From the IMG/VR virus record IMGVR_UViG_3300013113_000285, positions 1-64,000 of that record: 64,000 nt of DNA; one strand, given 5' to 3'. The notes beneath the pieces were generated by a model, which ran no database searches, had not been told where the DNA came from, and saw only the letters and a list, made by a program, of their open reading frames with translations. Position 1 is the stretch's first letter; every line of letters begins with the position of its first letter. A program made the position numbers and the translations under genes. Shown here piece by piece: positions 25,601-33,186 of the stretch. This DNA is from a virus.

Positions 25601-25883
25601 TTGAGTTTTTCAGGTTGCCATCGTGGTTGCCCGCAATAAGAACAAGTGGTGCAATGTCCGATAGGCTATCAAAGAAGTCAGCAGCCATTTGAAAAAACTC
25701 TGGTGATAATTGAGTCTTTGTGTGAGCTACATCTCCACAATGAACGATGTAGTCTGGCTTCTCCTCACGAAGAATAGAATACATTTGCTCGAAGCAAGCA
25801 CGATAGTCCTCGTGATATTTCAGATTTCTGATGTGAGTATCACTCACATGAGCCAGACGAAAACTCTTATTTTTCTTAGCCAT
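22683..25883 (-). CDS. Single-chain SbcD-SbcC (Mre11-Rad50; T4 gp47-gp46) recombination nuclease/ATPase fusion
   Basis: The 1066-residue protein fuses two proteins that are separate in T4. Residues 8-320 are a Mre11/SbcD metallophosphoesterase with HVSDTH, HCGDVAH, AGNHDG and a later GDIH. From about 370 it is Rad50/SbcC: Walker A GKNFSGKSS (about 405-416), two coiled-coil arms, a CX6C hook CGDSFPNC (about 738-745), signature MGSGAEKT (about 977), Walker B VFILDEP (about 1004) and H-loop LISHLDS (about 1041). It should process DNA ends for recombination-dependent replication. The linker region (320-370) is helical and frame-continuous, with no internal start obvious, so this is a real fusion in this sequence. 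It is the last gene of the DNA-metabolism island. Confidence 0.93.
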   Translation of the reverse strand: MAKKNKSFRLAHVSDTHIRNLKYHEDYRACFEQMYSILREEKPDYIVHCGDVAHTKTQLSPEFFQMAADFFDSLSDIAPLVLIAGNHDGNLKNSSRQDALTPVVRALGKDTIHYLKNSGEFSPQKGLTFNVLSVFDRDNWVEPSNEKSINIALYHGAIAGVETDIGWVMDHGEDDVGIFEGHDFAFLGDIHKTNQILDTEGRVRYCGSTVQQNFGETNDKGFLIWDIKDKDTFDVRHFVLENPRPFITIELTKTGRLPKAAKPPVGARLRIVTNHTLPIEKVRKAIDIAKTKFKPESVTFLNRATGSRSRVNLDEDFEKYNLRDIAVQERLIKEYLDDYLSDTEEDKNVLKEVMEINRRINAQAESQERASYRNVSWSLKTLEWNNLFNYGEGNKIDFDNLGGIIGIFGKNFSGKSSIIDSLLWVMFNTTTKRNRKSIDIVNQNRSSAWGKVVIELDNRHYTIERTADKYIKRLKGEETEEVKTNVEFSVYDLATEEALPLNGETRAQTDENIRKFFSSVEDFLMTSLSSQLESLAFIAEGSTKRKEILAKFLDLELFDAKDKIAKEESSDLDGKIKYLLDSAGDLGYEALKMELEALIETASMDLRNQEKICESMTSELEEVTSEIIRIETRLDSAPVQRVIDVESEKQSVEKHTSELESLQENNKSLEEIIVLNEGVVGKIDNFMKEFDYNSWKEKETEISQLQLTINEVEMKNQSATSMLSDISKNKLLLQQVPCGDSFPNCKFIKHAHSAIDSEKKILADDKKFKKELDSLQTKVNEIEPETVARYLEQHQQLVERRREKQEEINKFELQVAQNKTTIVRIRDLINKSQEEIRVFEENEKTILEFAKLTRERGELLNSKQQLKKKLDKCSEETKKLSKLQGNHERRLNEMQVQELDLATFQKEYSAYDLYRKAMGSNGVSLDIIKKELPIINDEIAKILTNVVNFEVFLENDERRLNVLIKHPSFEPRPLEMGSGAEKTIASMAIRLAFINVSSLPIGDVFILDEPGTALDEENMEGFIRILELVKSHFKNVILISHLDSLKDAVDLQISIEKKDKFAFVNQ

Positions 25884-25895
25884 TTATTTTCTCTC

Positions 25896-26831
25896 CTAAA
25901 TACTAAAAATAGCTCGTTCTAAAAACGAATCGTTTGTCATAAGTTGAGCGTTCTGCTTTCTTATATCAAACTGCTTCCTAGTCATCTCTCCTACATCAGC
26001 GTAAGGAGTTATGTCTATCTTATACACTTCTATATCTAAAGTCAACATTTTTTTTATCAACCTCATTGCTTTTGCTTCAACATCGGGGTCGAGGGCGATA
26101 TAAACTGGTGTGTCATGTTCTGCAATCTTACGAAGAAGTTTTGAGTCTTCTTTCAATGAAGAGCCGAGGATGGGAACCGCATTGCCTGCGACAATAGCGT
26201 CGAATACTCCCTCGACTATAGTCAGGTCATTGTCAAAGTCAACATAAAGCTCGTTGAATACAATGTCTCTACTTGCTGGTGGGTTTTTGTATTTCATCCA
26301 GTCTCGCCCGTATGACCTTGCGATAAAATAGTTTATGTTTCCATCATCATTGAAAGATGGTATCACAACCCTCTCTTTATATTCTCCTGAAGAACAATAT
26401 CCCATTTTCCACTTTATAATATCCTGTTTGCTTACGCCTCGCTGGTGGAGGAAGCGAAAAATGGGTCTTGTTGCGATAGATAAACTGTCAGAACAAAGTG
26501 TCTTGAACTCTTCTGGAAGGTCAATGACCTGTTCTACCTTTTCTTCCACTTCTTGCTCTGTGGAAAATACATCCTCGAATGAGGCAACCTCAATAGTGTC
26601 ATCTATCTTCGCCCACTCTTGTTGCTGCTGAAAAGAACCAAAGCGTCGAATAAGACGGCGGACACTATTCCCTCGATAGTCGCATATCCAACACTTGTAT
26701 TTATTCTTCTCCAAGTTGACAGATAGCTTCTTTTTGTGATGTTTGCATTTTGGACAAAAGAATAGGATTTCATCACCAGAGTGATAACAACTTCCCATTA
26801 CCTTTTTTAGAATACTTATTTTAGTTGACAA
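25896..26831 (-). CDS. DNA primase, DnaG-type (zinc ribbon plus TOPRIM)
   Basis: The 311-residue primase starts at TTG (GAGG about eight bases upstream). Domains: a zinc-binding domain at 20-55 with C26, C29, C47 and C50 (FFCPKCKHH, CWICDYRG), which reads the template; an acidic linker at 78-105; then a TOPRIM polymerase core from about 150, with E207 (TIVEGVFDAI) and D248/D250 (YIALDPDVEAKAM) binding metal. It makes RNA primers for lagging-strand synthesis. It is short for DnaG and lacks the helicase-binding and helicase domains of the T7 type, so a separate helicase is expected elsewhere. A sigma70-like promoter lies immediately upstream. Confidence 0.9.
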   Translation of the reverse strand: MSTKISILKKVMGSCYHSGDEILFFCPKCKHHKKKLSVNLEKNKYKCWICDYRGNSVRRLIRRFGSFQQQQEWAKIDDTIEVASFEDVFSTEQEVEEKVEQVIDLPEEFKTLCSDSLSIATRPIFRFLHQRGVSKQDIIKWKMGYCSSGEYKERVVIPSFNDDGNINYFIARSYGRDWMKYKNPPASRDIVFNELYVDFDNDLTIVEGVFDAIVAGNAVPILGSSLKEDSKLLRKIAEHDTPVYIALDPDVEAKAMRLIKKMLTLDIEVYKIDITPYADVGEMTRKQFDIRKQNAQLMTNDSFLERAIFSI

Positions 26832-26858
26832 CTATAAACCTCAATTATTATTTTCTAC

Positions 26859-26887
26859 AAGATAGCAGAATAAAAATAATAAGTCAA
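26859..26887 (-). promoter_or_regulatory. Sigma70-like (early) promoter before primase
   Basis: Minus strand TTGACT, 17 bases, TATCTT: five of six matches at -35 and four of six at -10 with ideal spacing, in an AT-rich gap between the RuvC-like and primase genes. It could express primase and SbcDC early, before gp55 is made. Confidence 0.5.
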
Positions 26888-27399
26888 GTATTTTTTTGTA
26901 AGAAACCTGCTTTTGCTATAACCCAGCTATCTGCTCTGTCGAACGAGTCAGGCTTGGGGTTTCCGTGTTTTGTATATTCTACCATAAAAGTAGGCTCGTT
27001 GTCAAGTACATATTGTAAAACAACTGGTTTTGCTTTTTCGCCCTTTGGTATTTTTATGCCACACAGTTTTCGAGCAGAAGTTGCTGCAAGATAGTCAGGT
27101 TCGATATTCCAAAGAGAATAGCACATCCAACTTACAACCCCGTTGAAACGAGAAAGAGTTGATAAGGTCTTTGCCGAAGAAAAGCCTGAGCGGAAAGACT
27201 GAAGTGATTGCTCGATATAAACTTCTTCTACTTTATACTTTTCCGAAATGTTTGTCAAGAAGGATTTTACTTTTTCTGCTTTTTGAAAAAAGTTCTTGTA
27301 CTTTCTCGTATCGATTGCTTCTATGAAAACGACTTCACCATTTTCATTTACTAACGTCGCACCTGTAATAGAGGTGGAGATGTCTAACCCTAATATCAA
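26884..27399 (-). CDS. RuvC-like Holliday junction resolvase / RNase H-fold nuclease
   Basis: This 171-residue protein has the RuvC fold signature. The four acidic residues expected at the metal site are visible: D6 in LGLDISTSITG, E63 in VYIEQ, and D154 and D157 in FDRADSWVIAKAG. These enzymes cut four-way DNA junctions; in phages they debranch replicating DNA before packaging, a job done in T4 by the unrelated gp49. The start codon is probably TTG, with AAGGAAA at good spacing, since no ATG occurs in phase before the first strand. It opens a three-gene DNA-metabolism island together with primase and SbcDC. Confidence 0.85.
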   Translation of the reverse strand: MILGLDISTSITGATLVNENGEVVFIEAIDTRKYKNFFQKAEKVKSFLTNISEKYKVEEVYIEQSLQSFRSGFSSAKTLSTLSRFNGVVSWMCYSLWNIEPDYLAATSARKLCGIKIPKGEKAKPVVLQYVLDNEPTFMVEYTKHGNPKPDSFDRADSWVIAKAGFLQKNT

Positions 27400-27412
27400 T
27401 GTGTTTCCTTTC

Positions 27413-28558
27413 TTAGAAATCGATTTTCATTTTGAATGTGTATTGGCGAGATTCTGTCTTCTTTACTGGAGTTGCTAACTTGGCAATACCTATGAGGTTC
27501 TTATTCTCGTCGTAGATGCCAATCTTAGAGATGTAGGTAGTTTTCTCGAATGAGCCAGAAGTGTTTGAGTAAGGAGACTGCACGACGTTCGCAATACTCA
27601 ACTCTTTTTCTTCTGAAAACTTATTCAATGAAAGAGGTGCCTCCTCTTGCCCGTCATTTCTATCTTCATAGTCAATAAATGTTGGGTTGTTTGAATAGTT
27701 CAAATCACCTTGCTTTGCGTGAGCGAGCATTGTCATAGTTGGGATATAATTCGTTCCAAGAAAGTCAATATCCCAGGAAGAGCTTGGGGCTGCTTCTGAG
27801 CCCCAAAGTTTCCACTTTGGTGTCTCGTTGCCTGAGCCATAATCTTCCGTGTGAGCGTCCAAATCCCAAGAGCCAGTTAGAGCAACAAAGCCTTCGTTAT
27901 AAAGAACGACACCAGCAACCTTTCCTTCGTTTGCATCTGCTGGTAGAGTTTGGATAAGTTCTCCGTTTCTCGCTGTATCCTCAACGGTTGCAATAAGAGA
28001 ACCTGATACATAAAAGTTCAACTTTACACTGCCCTTCTTTACCGAAGAACCGTAAAATATGGAAGGAACAGAAATCAACTTTATATCCTGAGTTGCTTTG
28101 TTCCAATCTGTTGTCTCAAAGTCATAGTGAGGGCTCAAGGTTCTATAATAGTTGAAAGTGTTTTTTAGTGCGTAAATCCTATCTCTGCTCGTTGTCGTAT
28201 AATAATCAGTCGAGATGGTGGAAGTCAAAGGGTATGAGCCTGAAATTTCTGTTCCATAATCAAATGATTGGAAAGTTTCCGTTGATACTGACTTGAAGTT
28301 CCCTAGTGTTCCCTGCTTTGTTATAAAAGGATATACAAGACCATCAGCAGGGTCTCTGTTTATATTCATCTCATATAAACTTATTTGACCCTGTGCTCCA
28401 TCTGGGCTGCCGTCGAGTATTGTCCCGTCTGTGGGACCAGAAGGTAAGACATCATTGTTGTAATAGGTTGTACTATTATTAATGAGAAAATAAGAGCGAG
28501 GATGTGCCTTTATTCTATTTGTGAAGATGTCGTTTTGTTCGAACTTGTAGTAAGACAC
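27413..28558 (-). CDS. Tail/baseplate-type structural protein, paralogue of the previous gene (GTG start)
   Basis: The product is 381 residues and begins at a GTG, supported by AGGAGG seven bases upstream and by alignment to its paralogue. It repeats the paralogue's terminal module (NNPTFIDYEDRNDG ... SKIGIYDENKNLIGIAKLAT) and ends with a basic strand (RQYTFKMKIDF). Compared with its neighbour the N-terminal third is diverged (FEQNDIFTNRIKAHPRSYFL). It ends only 14 bases before the RuvC-like gene, the point where structural genes give way to DNA metabolism genes. Function unknown. Confidence 0.78.
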   Translation of the reverse strand: MSYYKFEQNDIFTNRIKAHPRSYFLINNSTTYYNNDVLPSGPTDGTILDGSPDGAQGQISLYEMNINRDPADGLVYPFITKQGTLGNFKSVSTETFQSFDYGTEISGSYPLTSTISTDYYTTTSRDRIYALKNTFNYYRTLSPHYDFETTDWNKATQDIKLISVPSIFYGSSVKKGSVKLNFYVSGSLIATVEDTARNGELIQTLPADANEGKVAGVVLYNEGFVALTGSWDLDAHTEDYGSGNETPKWKLWGSEAAPSSSWDIDFLGTNYIPTMTMLAHAKQGDLNYSNNPTFIDYEDRNDGQEEAPLSLNKFSEEKELSIANVVQSPYSNTSGSFEKTTYISKIGIYDENKNLIGIAKLATPVKKTESRQYTFKMKIDF

Positions 28559-28576
28559 TTTTAGTCCTCCTAACTT

Positions 28577-29758
28577 TTAGTAGTCAAGGCGAACACGAAG
28601 GGTCATATCGTTCGTTGGGTCTTTACGAAGTGGTTCTGAAAGCTTCGCAACTGCGAGCATTTCGTTGTCTGCTGAGTAGAGACCTACTGTTGTGATATAA
28701 GAAACAGGAGAATCTGTTGTCTTGTTCTTTACACGAATCTTACTGTTCTCCAAGTAAGTTGGATTAGAACTGTAGTTGAAGTCATTGTGTCCGACTCGGC
28801 AGAAGTAAATCGTTGAGTTTAGCTCGGTTGTATTACTGAAGTCGATATCGATAATTCTTCCTCGAATCGCCAGAGCTAGTTCGTCATTTGTATCTGTTGC
28901 CATAACAGTATAAATGTGGTCGCCAGCGCCGTTCATGTTGCAGTCTTCAGTGTGAAGAAAACCAACAGCATGAGTACCAGCGTTATAGGCATTGAATAGT
29001 TCTGGTGTAATTGCAACGATACCAGCTTGATAGAAAATCAATCCACAAGCAGTACCATCTTTCGCTGCTGCAATACCGTTAGCAGAACCAGCGGTAGAAA
29101 GTGCCGAAGCCTTGAGAATTCCGTACTCACCAGCGGGAGAGTTAACTCTGTAATCACTCTCTGCGCCAGAATCTGAGATAGTGATATTCTCTGCACTAGT
29201 AGCAACACTACCTGAAGCTGCCGTAGTATCCAGCTTCATGCTGAATGTTCCCTTTTTCAGTTCGTCCTTTCCAAGAAGACGAGCGAAGTTAAAAAAGATA
29301 AGAGCATTATACTTATCGCCGCCAGTGAGGTCGCCGTCGGCATCGAACTTCCTAATCTCGCCATCGACGCCATGACCGACAAGAACTTGAGCCATTTGAC
29401 CATATAAGTTTTTTCTTTTTGCAAACAAGTCGTTCTCATCAATGTCGTCCGCAGTTCCAGGCATCAAGTTGTCAGTGCCGACAGATACAAGGTCATCACT
29501 ACTATTGTCATAAGTGCCCTGAGTTGTAATTTCTGCTCTGTGTCCAAAAGTCATGTCAAAGATATGATTTGCAGAAGAGCTTGTGTAAGGATAATCATAA
29601 ACAGACTGAAACATTCCATGTCCGTAAGATTTGATATTATTGTGTGTGGCGTATGTTACACCATTGACAATAGAACCTGTAATTGGAATCGCCTCATGAA
29701 GAAGCGTTCTTGTGTTAGCAATGTCGTCGCTTACGAATGTTTTAAATGTTGAAGCCAT
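28577..29758 (-). CDS. Tail/baseplate-type structural protein, paralogue of the next gene
   Basis: The product has 393 residues, mostly beta-strand and small polar residues. The C-terminal pattern NPTYLENSKIRVKNKTTDSP, SYITTVGLYSADNEMLAVAK, LSEPLRK is mirrored in the next gene (NPTFIDY..., TYISKIGIYDENKNLIGIAK, LATPVKK), and both share a middle element (LIFYQAGIVAITPELF versus VVLYNEGFVALTGSW). The two are therefore tandem duplicates. The N-terminus (TFKTFVSDDIANTRTLLHEA) is mixed helix and strand. No known domain name applies. The virion role is inferred from position between baseplate-type genes. Confidence 0.78.
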   Translation of the reverse strand: MASTFKTFVSDDIANTRTLLHEAIPITGSIVNGVTYATHNNIKSYGHGMFQSVYDYPYTSSSANHIFDMTFGHRAEITTQGTYDNSSDDLVSVGTDNLMPGTADDIDENDLFAKRKNLYGQMAQVLVGHGVDGEIRKFDADGDLTGGDKYNALIFFNFARLLGKDELKKGTFSMKLDTTAASGSVATSAENITISDSGAESDYRVNSPAGEYGILKASALSTAGSANGIAAAKDGTACGLIFYQAGIVAITPELFNAYNAGTHAVGFLHTEDCNMNGAGDHIYTVMATDTNDELALAIRGRIIDIDFSNTTELNSTIYFCRVGHNDFNYSSNPTYLENSKIRVKNKTTDSPVSYITTVGLYSADNEMLAVAKLSEPLRKDPTNDMTLRVRLDY

Positions 29759-29777
29759 TTTTTGTTATCCTCTTTTA

Positions 29778-30758
29778 TTATACTGTTCGGTAATATTTCA
29801 TTACCCTGACTGGAATATCGATGCTGCTACCAGTCGTAGCACCTGAAATTCTAACATTTGTATCAATGTAGTAGAATTCATCATCGTCGGATGGTGTAGT
29901 TGCGTTCGCTATAGTCATTACACTACCTGAGCCACCACCGAGTTCAGCAAAAAGTGAAGTACTTGTTTCAATTTCTTCTGAGCGGTAAAGGTTAAACATA
30001 ACCTCTGAACCTTGCGGACCCGATACAACGTCTGGTTGAGTTGTTGGTACTTCCAGTGTTCTAACATATGCAGTATCCGTAACTGAGAAGTAGTAAGACG
30101 CAACCTGGTCGTCATCGATATAAGACACGCTTGCTGCTGTCTGATTGTTATCACTCTTCACAACCTGAGCGAGGCGATTATCAACTTGAATAATATATTG
30201 CGTTTCTCTCAAGTCGCTGCTGATTGCTCTCGTGTATGAGATATCTTCTGTATCCAGACCCTGAATTGCTTTGATGAAAGTCTTAGTTGAATCAAGAATA
30301 CCAGTAATAGAATATCCCTTTAGTTTCGAAAGAGTTTCGTCATCAGCAGGAAGAAGGTATACGCCAGTGCCTGCTGCGCCGACTGTTGTAGTCATATTAT
30401 CTGCTGCTGGGCTGGCGATAGTATTTCCAGTGAAAGCGACAGCGGCGTTAGCTTGGTCGTCTAACTTGACTACTGGAAGATAAAGCAAGTTTGTTTGTGG
30501 CATGGAGATAAGCTTATGCTTTAGTAAAGAAGTATTGTTTGTAAATGCCTCTAAGACTGGAGTCTGCATAATTGCTAGGTCGTAGTATGCTGAACCACTT
30601 GCATGATTCTTATCAAAGAGACCGTAATCAATCTCGTCATCACCAAGAGCAAACTTTACAATCTTGAAAGTGCCGTCGCCTTTTGCTAATCTCATTCTAC
30701 CTGTGTCAGTTAATACTGCGTCGAGAATGATGTCGCCTGAGTTATCTAAAAATGCCAT
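29778..30758 (-). CDS. Structural protein of conserved phage type, unknown
   Basis: This 326-residue product starts MAFLDNSGDIILDAVLTDTG followed by RMRLAKGDGTFKIVKFALGD. This opening is shared by a group of large-phage structural proteins as I remember them, none with a proven role. The rest is beta-rich with small residues, ending in IDIPVRVMKYYRTV. It is the first of three consecutive genes of similar size and similar strand-rich composition, which may form a set of tail or baseplate proteins. The leader holds an AATTATTTA near-match to the proposed late-promoter element and a GGAGG ribosome site. Confidence 0.8.
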   Translation of the reverse strand: MAFLDNSGDIILDAVLTDTGRMRLAKGDGTFKIVKFALGDDEIDYGLFDKNHASGSAYYDLAIMQTPVLEAFTNNTSLLKHKLISMPQTNLLYLPVVKLDDQANAAVAFTGNTIASPAADNMTTTVGAAGTGVYLLPADDETLSKLKGYSITGILDSTKTFIKAIQGLDTEDISYTRAISSDLRETQYIIQVDNRLAQVVKSDNNQTAASVSYIDDDQVASYYFSVTDTAYVRTLEVPTTQPDVVSGPQGSEVMFNLYRSEEIETSTSLFAELGGGSGSVMTIANATTPSDDDEFYYIDTNVRISGATTGSSIDIPVRVMKYYRTV

Positions 30759-30814
30759 TTTGTTCTATCCTCCGCATTATAATTAGTTTTATTATAGAAA
30801 TAATGCCTGAATCG

Positions 30815-30823
30815 TAAATAATT
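30815..30823 (-). promoter_or_regulatory. Near-match to late-promoter element before the 326-aa structural gene
   Basis: AATTATTTA on the minus strand, one mismatch from AACTATTTA, in a 69-base leader just after the 326-residue gene's start. It could serve that gene only if it acts on the following gene, since it lies beyond that gene's stop; it is in the gap before the 769-residue gene's end boundary. Weak candidate. Confidence 0.2.
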
Positions 30824-30827
30824 ATGT

Positions 30828-33137
30828 TTATTCCGAAACTTCTCTGTCCTGTTTTGTATTAAATGTAAAATTAAAGTCTATCTTCTTTCCTGTTGACTTA
30901 GAAGTCAATCTAAGCTTGAACTTCTTACCCCAAGTCGTATCTAGTCCCTCACCGAGAACAACTCTTTGACCGACTTCTGGTCCTTCTGTATCTTCTATCC
31001 CCATTTCTTCTTCATTGGATAGTAAATTTCTAAATGAAGGCTTTATATGTACGAATCTCTTTACGCCTCGGCTAGGTCTCTTTGTCTTTGGCTCCTCGAA
31101 CTCGTAAATCTTACTTACTGGATAAATAGAGCCAGAATCATCTACTACCTCAATTTCATAAACTGGGCTTGGATAAGACAAGTTGTCGTGATAATCCTTC
31201 GCTCTAAGGCAATAGTAATACTTTCTATTAGGTCTTATATCGTCCAAATAAGAGGTGGAAGAGGCTCTATCTGTTTCCAATTCTATTGACTCTCCCTTGT
31301 CCTGAAAGTCTTGATAACTAGTTGGTTTTTCACTCATCTTGTATAAAATGAACTTTTTCACAGAATCATCAGTCTCAAACATTATTTCCTCTTGCTCTTC
31401 TGGCAAGTCCTGTGCTACCTTATACTTTTCCACCAAAGTTGCTTCGTTCGTGTTGAATAAAATTGGCTTTGCCATAGTCCGACCAACAGCAGAGTTAAAA
31501 AAGAATTTCACTTTATCGTTTATGCCTCTGAAAAATATTGGTTCAATTTCTGGTGCTATTGGAGGGTTGTCATAGATTATCACAGATTTTTCAAAAACTG
31601 GAACTTCTATGATTTTAGCAGAAGGTTCGGATATCGCTTTGAATCTTATCCTATCTGGTCTTCCCCTGTTATCTCTCCCGACACTTATAAATTCAAATTT
31701 ATATTTCGTACCTATTACCAAGTTAGAGGAAGTTATTCTATAGCTGTACCTCTTGTCGTATTTGACCTGAGTATCTACAAACTTTATAACGTCTAGCTGT
31801 TCTGTATTTGTAAAATTGAAAGTTTGTAGTAAATTACTCTCTTCGTCATATTTATCAACCCTATAAAACACTGGTTCGCTATATGCTGTCTTTCCTTCTA
31901 ATAGTTCCTTGTAGTCCCTGAATACTCTCTTTTTTATTTTCTCGACTCTACCCTTTGCAATAATAGACATTAGGTTATAGAAAGCCCTGTATTCTGAACC
32001 GTCTAGAACCTCTTCATTAAACAAGAGTTCGTTGCTAGTACCTGGTTCGAACTTTTCCATTACGGAATCAACATCATAAGAAACCCTAGAAGTAATCTCC
32101 GCTGTGGAGGACAACTCACCTTCTAAGAATTTTTGCTGTCCGTCGAAAGGTGAAACTAATTTTTCTGTCCTATCAGTCCTCACCTCCACTAGGTCAAGTG
32201 AGGATGCGTTTGACGGAACTAGGGCACTTCTTAGTTGAGAAGAAAAGTTTGTCTCTTCCAAGGTTGTTCCAAAAAGAGCGTCGTTCTCAACATTGAACTC
32301 TATTGAGTTAAACATTGGAAAAAGCTCTTTGTATTTGTAAAGTTCCTGCAACTTATCATTCTCTTTTTTAGTAAATGAGACTGTTCTCATTTTATAATTT
32401 TTGATAAAGTCTGCCGTATCTCCCTTATAGTCTTCAAAATTCTTAGACCACTTGGTAAAGTAGTTGCTAACTGGTTTTACCTTCTCGCTGATTAAGTTTG
32501 TTGTGTCTCCGAGACGAATTCGACCGCCCAAGCTTAAAATAGAGCTTCTGTCGATTTGCTCCAATATATTCTCGCTTCTAATAAGAAAGTTGTAGAAATT
32601 TGGGAGGTCCAGTTCTCTTATGTTGCCCTCGTAAGAGTTCAAGAAACTTTCATAATTCTTTTCTAAAAAGTTATAGTCTGACTTTATTTCTGCATAGAGA
32701 TTCAAGATGCCCGCTGCTTGCTCCACCTTGTTGTTGCCATCATCATATATATTTACTACAGTTGCGTGGTCGAAGAACTCATTATCTTCTCTAAGAAAAT
32801 CTCTAACCTCTTCGTACTGAGCCGCTGCGACGAATCTATCCTGAAAAGTAATTTCGAATTCTTGTTCGGTAATGCCAACCTCTGGTCGTGTCTCTGTGCT
32901 TATAAGATTGATTCTTCTAATTGGCGTGTTGGGTCTTCCGCTTTTTAGAAAGACTTGCTTACCAGACTCTGGCTTTATCCAGAATGCTGCTGACTTCTTC
33001 CTCAAGACATCTGGTATTTCAGCGTCCGAGTGAAAGATATAATTGACTCTTCCATCTTCCAATGACGCCAGGTCAGATTCTACGATAAATAATTCATCGC
33101 CAGCCTTAGTACTTTTATTTTCTTTATTTCCAGACAT
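30828..33137 (-). CDS. Large (769 aa) structural protein with fibronectin-III-like segment
   Basis: The product is 769 residues with no recognised family. Residues about 1-120 are beta-rich (ISTETRPEVGITEQEFEITF), 120-330 largely helical (YNFLEKNYESFLNSYEGNIR), then mixed. Around 620-690 the stretch RPNRKYYYCLRAKDYHDNLS has the F/G-strand pattern of a fibronectin type III domain, frequent in tail proteins that bind surfaces. A nearby segment at about 540-600 (EPIFFRGINDKVKFFFNSAV) may be a related sandwich. The gene is preceded by AACTATTTA and a strong GAGGG ribosome site, so it may start a late transcription unit. A tail or baseplate role is inferred from neighbours. Confidence 0.78.
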   Translation of the reverse strand: MSGNKENKSTKAGDELFIVESDLASLEDGRVNYIFHSDAEIPDVLRKKSAAFWIKPESGKQVFLKSGRPNTPIRRINLISTETRPEVGITEQEFEITFQDRFVAAAQYEEVRDFLREDNEFFDHATVVNIYDDGNNKVEQAAGILNLYAEIKSDYNFLEKNYESFLNSYEGNIRELDLPNFYNFLIRSENILEQIDRSSILSLGGRIRLGDTTNLISEKVKPVSNYFTKWSKNFEDYKGDTADFIKNYKMRTVSFTKKENDKLQELYKYKELFPMFNSIEFNVENDALFGTTLEETNFSSQLRSALVPSNASSLDLVEVRTDRTEKLVSPFDGQQKFLEGELSSTAEITSRVSYDVDSVMEKFEPGTSNELLFNEEVLDGSEYRAFYNLMSIIAKGRVEKIKKRVFRDYKELLEGKTAYSEPVFYRVDKYDEESNLLQTFNFTNTEQLDVIKFVDTQVKYDKRYSYRITSSNLVIGTKYKFEFISVGRDNRGRPDRIRFKAISEPSAKIIEVPVFEKSVIIYDNPPIAPEIEPIFFRGINDKVKFFFNSAVGRTMAKPILFNTNEATLVEKYKVAQDLPEEQEEIMFETDDSVKKFILYKMSEKPTSYQDFQDKGESIELETDRASSTSYLDDIRPNRKYYYCLRAKDYHDNLSYPSPVYEIEVVDDSGSIYPVSKIYEFEEPKTKRPSRGVKRFVHIKPSFRNLLSNEEEMGIEDTEGPEVGQRVVLGEGLDTTWGKKFKLRLTSKSTGKKIDFNFTFNTKQDREVSE

Positions 33138-33156
33138 TTTATCCCTCTTTATAGAA

Positions 33157-33165
33157 TAAATAGTT
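33157..33165 (-). promoter_or_regulatory. Putative late promoter before the 769-aa structural gene
   Basis: AACTATTTA on the minus strand, about 20 bases before the ATG and in the gap following the 994-residue gene. The GAGGG ribosome site follows after TTCTATAAA. Confidence 0.45.
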
Positions 33166-33186
33166 TGCTAGTAAATTAGCGTGATG

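Noticed and set aside
30815-30823. AATTATTTA as a certain late promoter
   Set aside because: It has a mismatch and lies directly after the 769-residue gene's coding start side in an AT-rich gap, where such strings arise by chance; kept only as a weak feature.
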